The notes under the pieces are model-generated. The model was not told the origin of the DNA. It worked only from the letters and a program-made list of their open reading frames with translations, and did not search any database. 64,000 bases of DNA from Ignavibacteriota bacterium (GTDB taxonomy: Bacteria; Bacteroidota; Ignavibacteria; Ignavibacteriales; Melioribacteraceae), in NCBI GenBank assembly GCA_016716225.1, contig JADJWT010000001.1, forward strand, positions 2,552,501 to 2,616,500. Reading direction: 5' to 3'. Positions 62,570 to 64,000 of this stretch are shown piece by piece. The position numbers were made by a program, and so were the translations under genes. Each line of letters starts with the position of its first letter. The stretch's first letter is position 1.

Positions 62570-64000
62570 ATGGCAAAATTTATAAGATTATTTTTAATAT
62601 TGCTTCTTCCTATCAATATATATTATGCGATTAATGTTGAAGATTTAAATTTAATGCCTTATCCAAAAAGTGTAAATCTTCTCGATGGGAAATTTAGGAT
62701 TGATGAAAATATTAATTTGGAATTATCGCAAAATTCTGAACGATTGAAAAAATATTCAAATAAATTTTTAATGAGATTGGCAAATCGAACCGGAATATTT
62801 CTCAATAATCCTTTTGTAAATGAGTGTAAAAATCCCAATGTAATAGTTGATATTCAACGAATTGGTTTGGTAAAATTGAATGAAGATGAATCTTATGAAA
62901 TTTTAATAACACAAGAAAATGTAAAAATTTCGGCACTAACTGATATTGGAGCAATAAGAGCTATTGAAACTTTAAATCAATTAATGCTTACTGATGAAAA
63001 TGGATACTATTTCCCAGCATGTAAAATTATTGATTCACCAAGATTCCCTTGGCGCGGATTGTTGATTGATGTTGGCCGGCATTTTATTCCTATTGAAGTC
63101 GTGAAAAGAAATTTGGATGGAATGGCAGCAGTAAAATTAAATGTTTTACATCTTCATTTATCTGATGATCAAGGATTTAGAGTGGAAAGTAAAACTTTCC
63201 CAAAGTTAACAGAGCTTGGTTCTGATGGAGATTTTTATACTCAAGAACAAATAAAAGAAATTATTAAATATGCAGATGATATTGGAATTCGTATCATGCC
63301 GGAAATAGATGTTCCAAGTCATACAACAGCAATTTTAACTGCTTATCCGGAATTCGGAAGTTTACCTCTTGATTATAAAATTGAAAGAAAATGGGGCGTA
63401 ATGGATCCGACATTAAATCCCTCACTTGAAGAAACTTATGATTTCCTTGATAAATTATTAAAAGAAATGAGTGAACTTTTTGTTGATGAATATTTTCATA
63501 TTGGTGGCGATGAAAATAATGGAAATCAATGGAATGCAAATTTGGAAATTCAAAAATTCATGAAAGAAAATAATATACCAGATAATCATGCTTTGCAAGG
63601 ATATTTTAATAATCGTCTTTTACAAATCTTAACAAAATATGGAAAAAAATTAGTCGGTTGGGATGAAATTTTTCATCCATCAATGCCTAATAATATTGTT
63701 ATCCAATCATGGCGGGGGAAAGAGGCATTAGTCGAATCTGCAAAAAAAGGATACCAAACTTTTCTTTCGAATGATTATTATATTGATTTAATGCAGACAA
63801 CAGATTTTCATTATTTAAATGATCCGATACCGGTAGATGCAAATCTAACGGAAGGTCAGAAAAAATTTATTCTTGGCGGAGAAGCAACAATGTGGGGAGA
63901 AATGATTTCTGCAGAAACAATGGACTCAAGAATTTGGCCGAGAACAGCAGCAATTGCAGAAAGATTTTGGTCGCCGCAAAATATAAATGATGTTGAAAAT
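62570..64000 (+). CDS. GH20 beta-N-acetylhexosaminidase, 3' partial
   Basis: Open from the ATG at 62570 to the window end (at least 476 residues), so the stop is beyond the window. A signal peptide (about 1-21) is followed by the GH20 N-terminal domain (LNLMPYPKSVNLLDGKF to about 145). The barrel has RFPWRGLLIDVGRHF, HLHLSDDQGFRVES, IRIMPEIDVPSH and FHIGGDENNGNQW, with the catalytic Asp314-Glu315. It would remove GlcNAc from chitin oligosaccharides in the periplasm. It belongs to the chitin locus that starts at 57720. Confidence 0.93.
   Translation, partial: MAKFIRLFLILLLPINIYYAINVEDLNLMPYPKSVNLLDGKFRIDENINLELSQNSERLKKYSNKFLMRLANRTGIFLNNPFVNECKNPNVIVDIQRIGLVKLNEDESYEILITQENVKISALTDIGAIRAIETLNQLMLTDENGYYFPACKIIDSPRFPWRGLLIDVGRHFIPIEVVKRNLDGMAAVKLNVLHLHLSDDQGFRVESKTFPKLTELGSDGDFYTQEQIKEIIKYADDIGIRIMPEIDVPSHTTAILTAYPEFGSLPLDYKIERKWGVMDPTLNPSLEETYDFLDKLLKEMSELFVDEYFHIGGDENNGNQWNANLEIQKFMKENNIPDNHALQGYFNNRLLQILTKYGKKLVGWDEIFHPSMPNNIVIQSWRGKEALVESAKKGYQTFLSNDYYIDLMQTTDFHYLNDPIPVDANLTEGQKKFILGGEATMWGEMISAETMDSRIWPRTAAIAERFWSPQNINDVEN

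Noticed and set aside
1..64000. tRNA, rRNA, CRISPR arrays, prophage or classical transposases
   Set aside because: The intergenic gaps are mostly under 220 bp. I saw no cloverleaf, regularly spaced repeat array or transposase motif in them; a dedicated covariance search was not possible.

Overview
The window is a 64 kb piece of a compact, strongly AT-rich bacterial chromosome. Several features point to the Ignavibacteria / Bacteroidota-Chlorobi side of the tree. Three proteins end in type IX secretion (T9SS) C-terminal sorting domains (the C25 peptidase, the subtilase and the PorZ-like propeller protein). Promoter-like elements follow the Bacteroidota form TTTG-N19/20-TAnnTTTG, most clearly upstream of gapA. 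Several genes start at TTG, and lipoprotein and outer-membrane genes are frequent. Genus-level placement is inference. I found no rRNA or tRNA gene, prophage, classical insertion sequence or CRISPR array.

Layout. 1-11.6 kb: a 5'-truncated gingipain-type C25 peptidase, an outer-membrane barrel-like protein, lepA, lepB, a T9SS-targeted subtilase and an O-methyltransferase. 11.6-17.6 kb: an Rrf2 regulator, a YigZ/IMPACT protein, uvrA, an amidohydrolase and rdgB. 17.7-21.5 kb (minus strand): the tightly packed series rsmA-mgtE-PAP2-menG. 21.6-23.4 kb: a ROK sugar kinase overlapped by a class D (OXA-type) beta-lactamase. 23.4-28.5 kb (minus): an ABC-F ATPase, a PorZ-like propeller protein and a PHP phosphoesterase. 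28.8-31.2 kb: gapA and pgk, each followed by a hairpin terminator. 31.3-35.5 kb: a rhomboid protease, a small GIY-YIG nuclease gene bracketed by inverted REP-like repeats, a small lipoprotein whose start lies inside one of those repeats, and a convergent recQ. 35.7-42.2 kb: an ABC-2 exporter pair, 3-hydroxyacyl-CoA dehydrogenase, ackA, an SDR protein lacking its catalytic Tyr/Lys, and a COG2509-type flavoprotein. 42.2-48.3 kb (minus): mutS, a DUF1684 lipoprotein, aroF, tyrA and an SGNH hydrolase. 48.5-52.2 kb: a very large GH13-like protein. 52.2-57.6 kb: NfnL/NfnS-type ferredoxin-NADP transhydrogenase genes divergent from pntAA-pntAB-pntB. 57.7-64.0 kb: a chitin-oligosaccharide locus (AmpG-like MFS transporter, N,N'-diacetylchitobiose phosphorylase, a GH20-like lipoprotein, and a GH20 hexosaminidase running off the window end).

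How the parts fit: the chitin locus would feed GlcNAc and GlcNAc-1-phosphate into central metabolism, where gapA/pgk and acetate kinase act. NfnSL and Pnt together would balance NADH, NADPH and ferredoxin. The T9SS substrates and the PorZ-like protein indicate an active type IX secretion system whose core genes lie elsewhere.

The most unusual structure is at 32221-32636. A 98-residue GIY-YIG nuclease gene sits between two inverted copies of a palindromic repeat that share 11-bp outer ends and 9-bp inner boxes. It looks like a minimal nuclease-plus-REP mobile unit, and its right end has become the start of the neighbouring gene.
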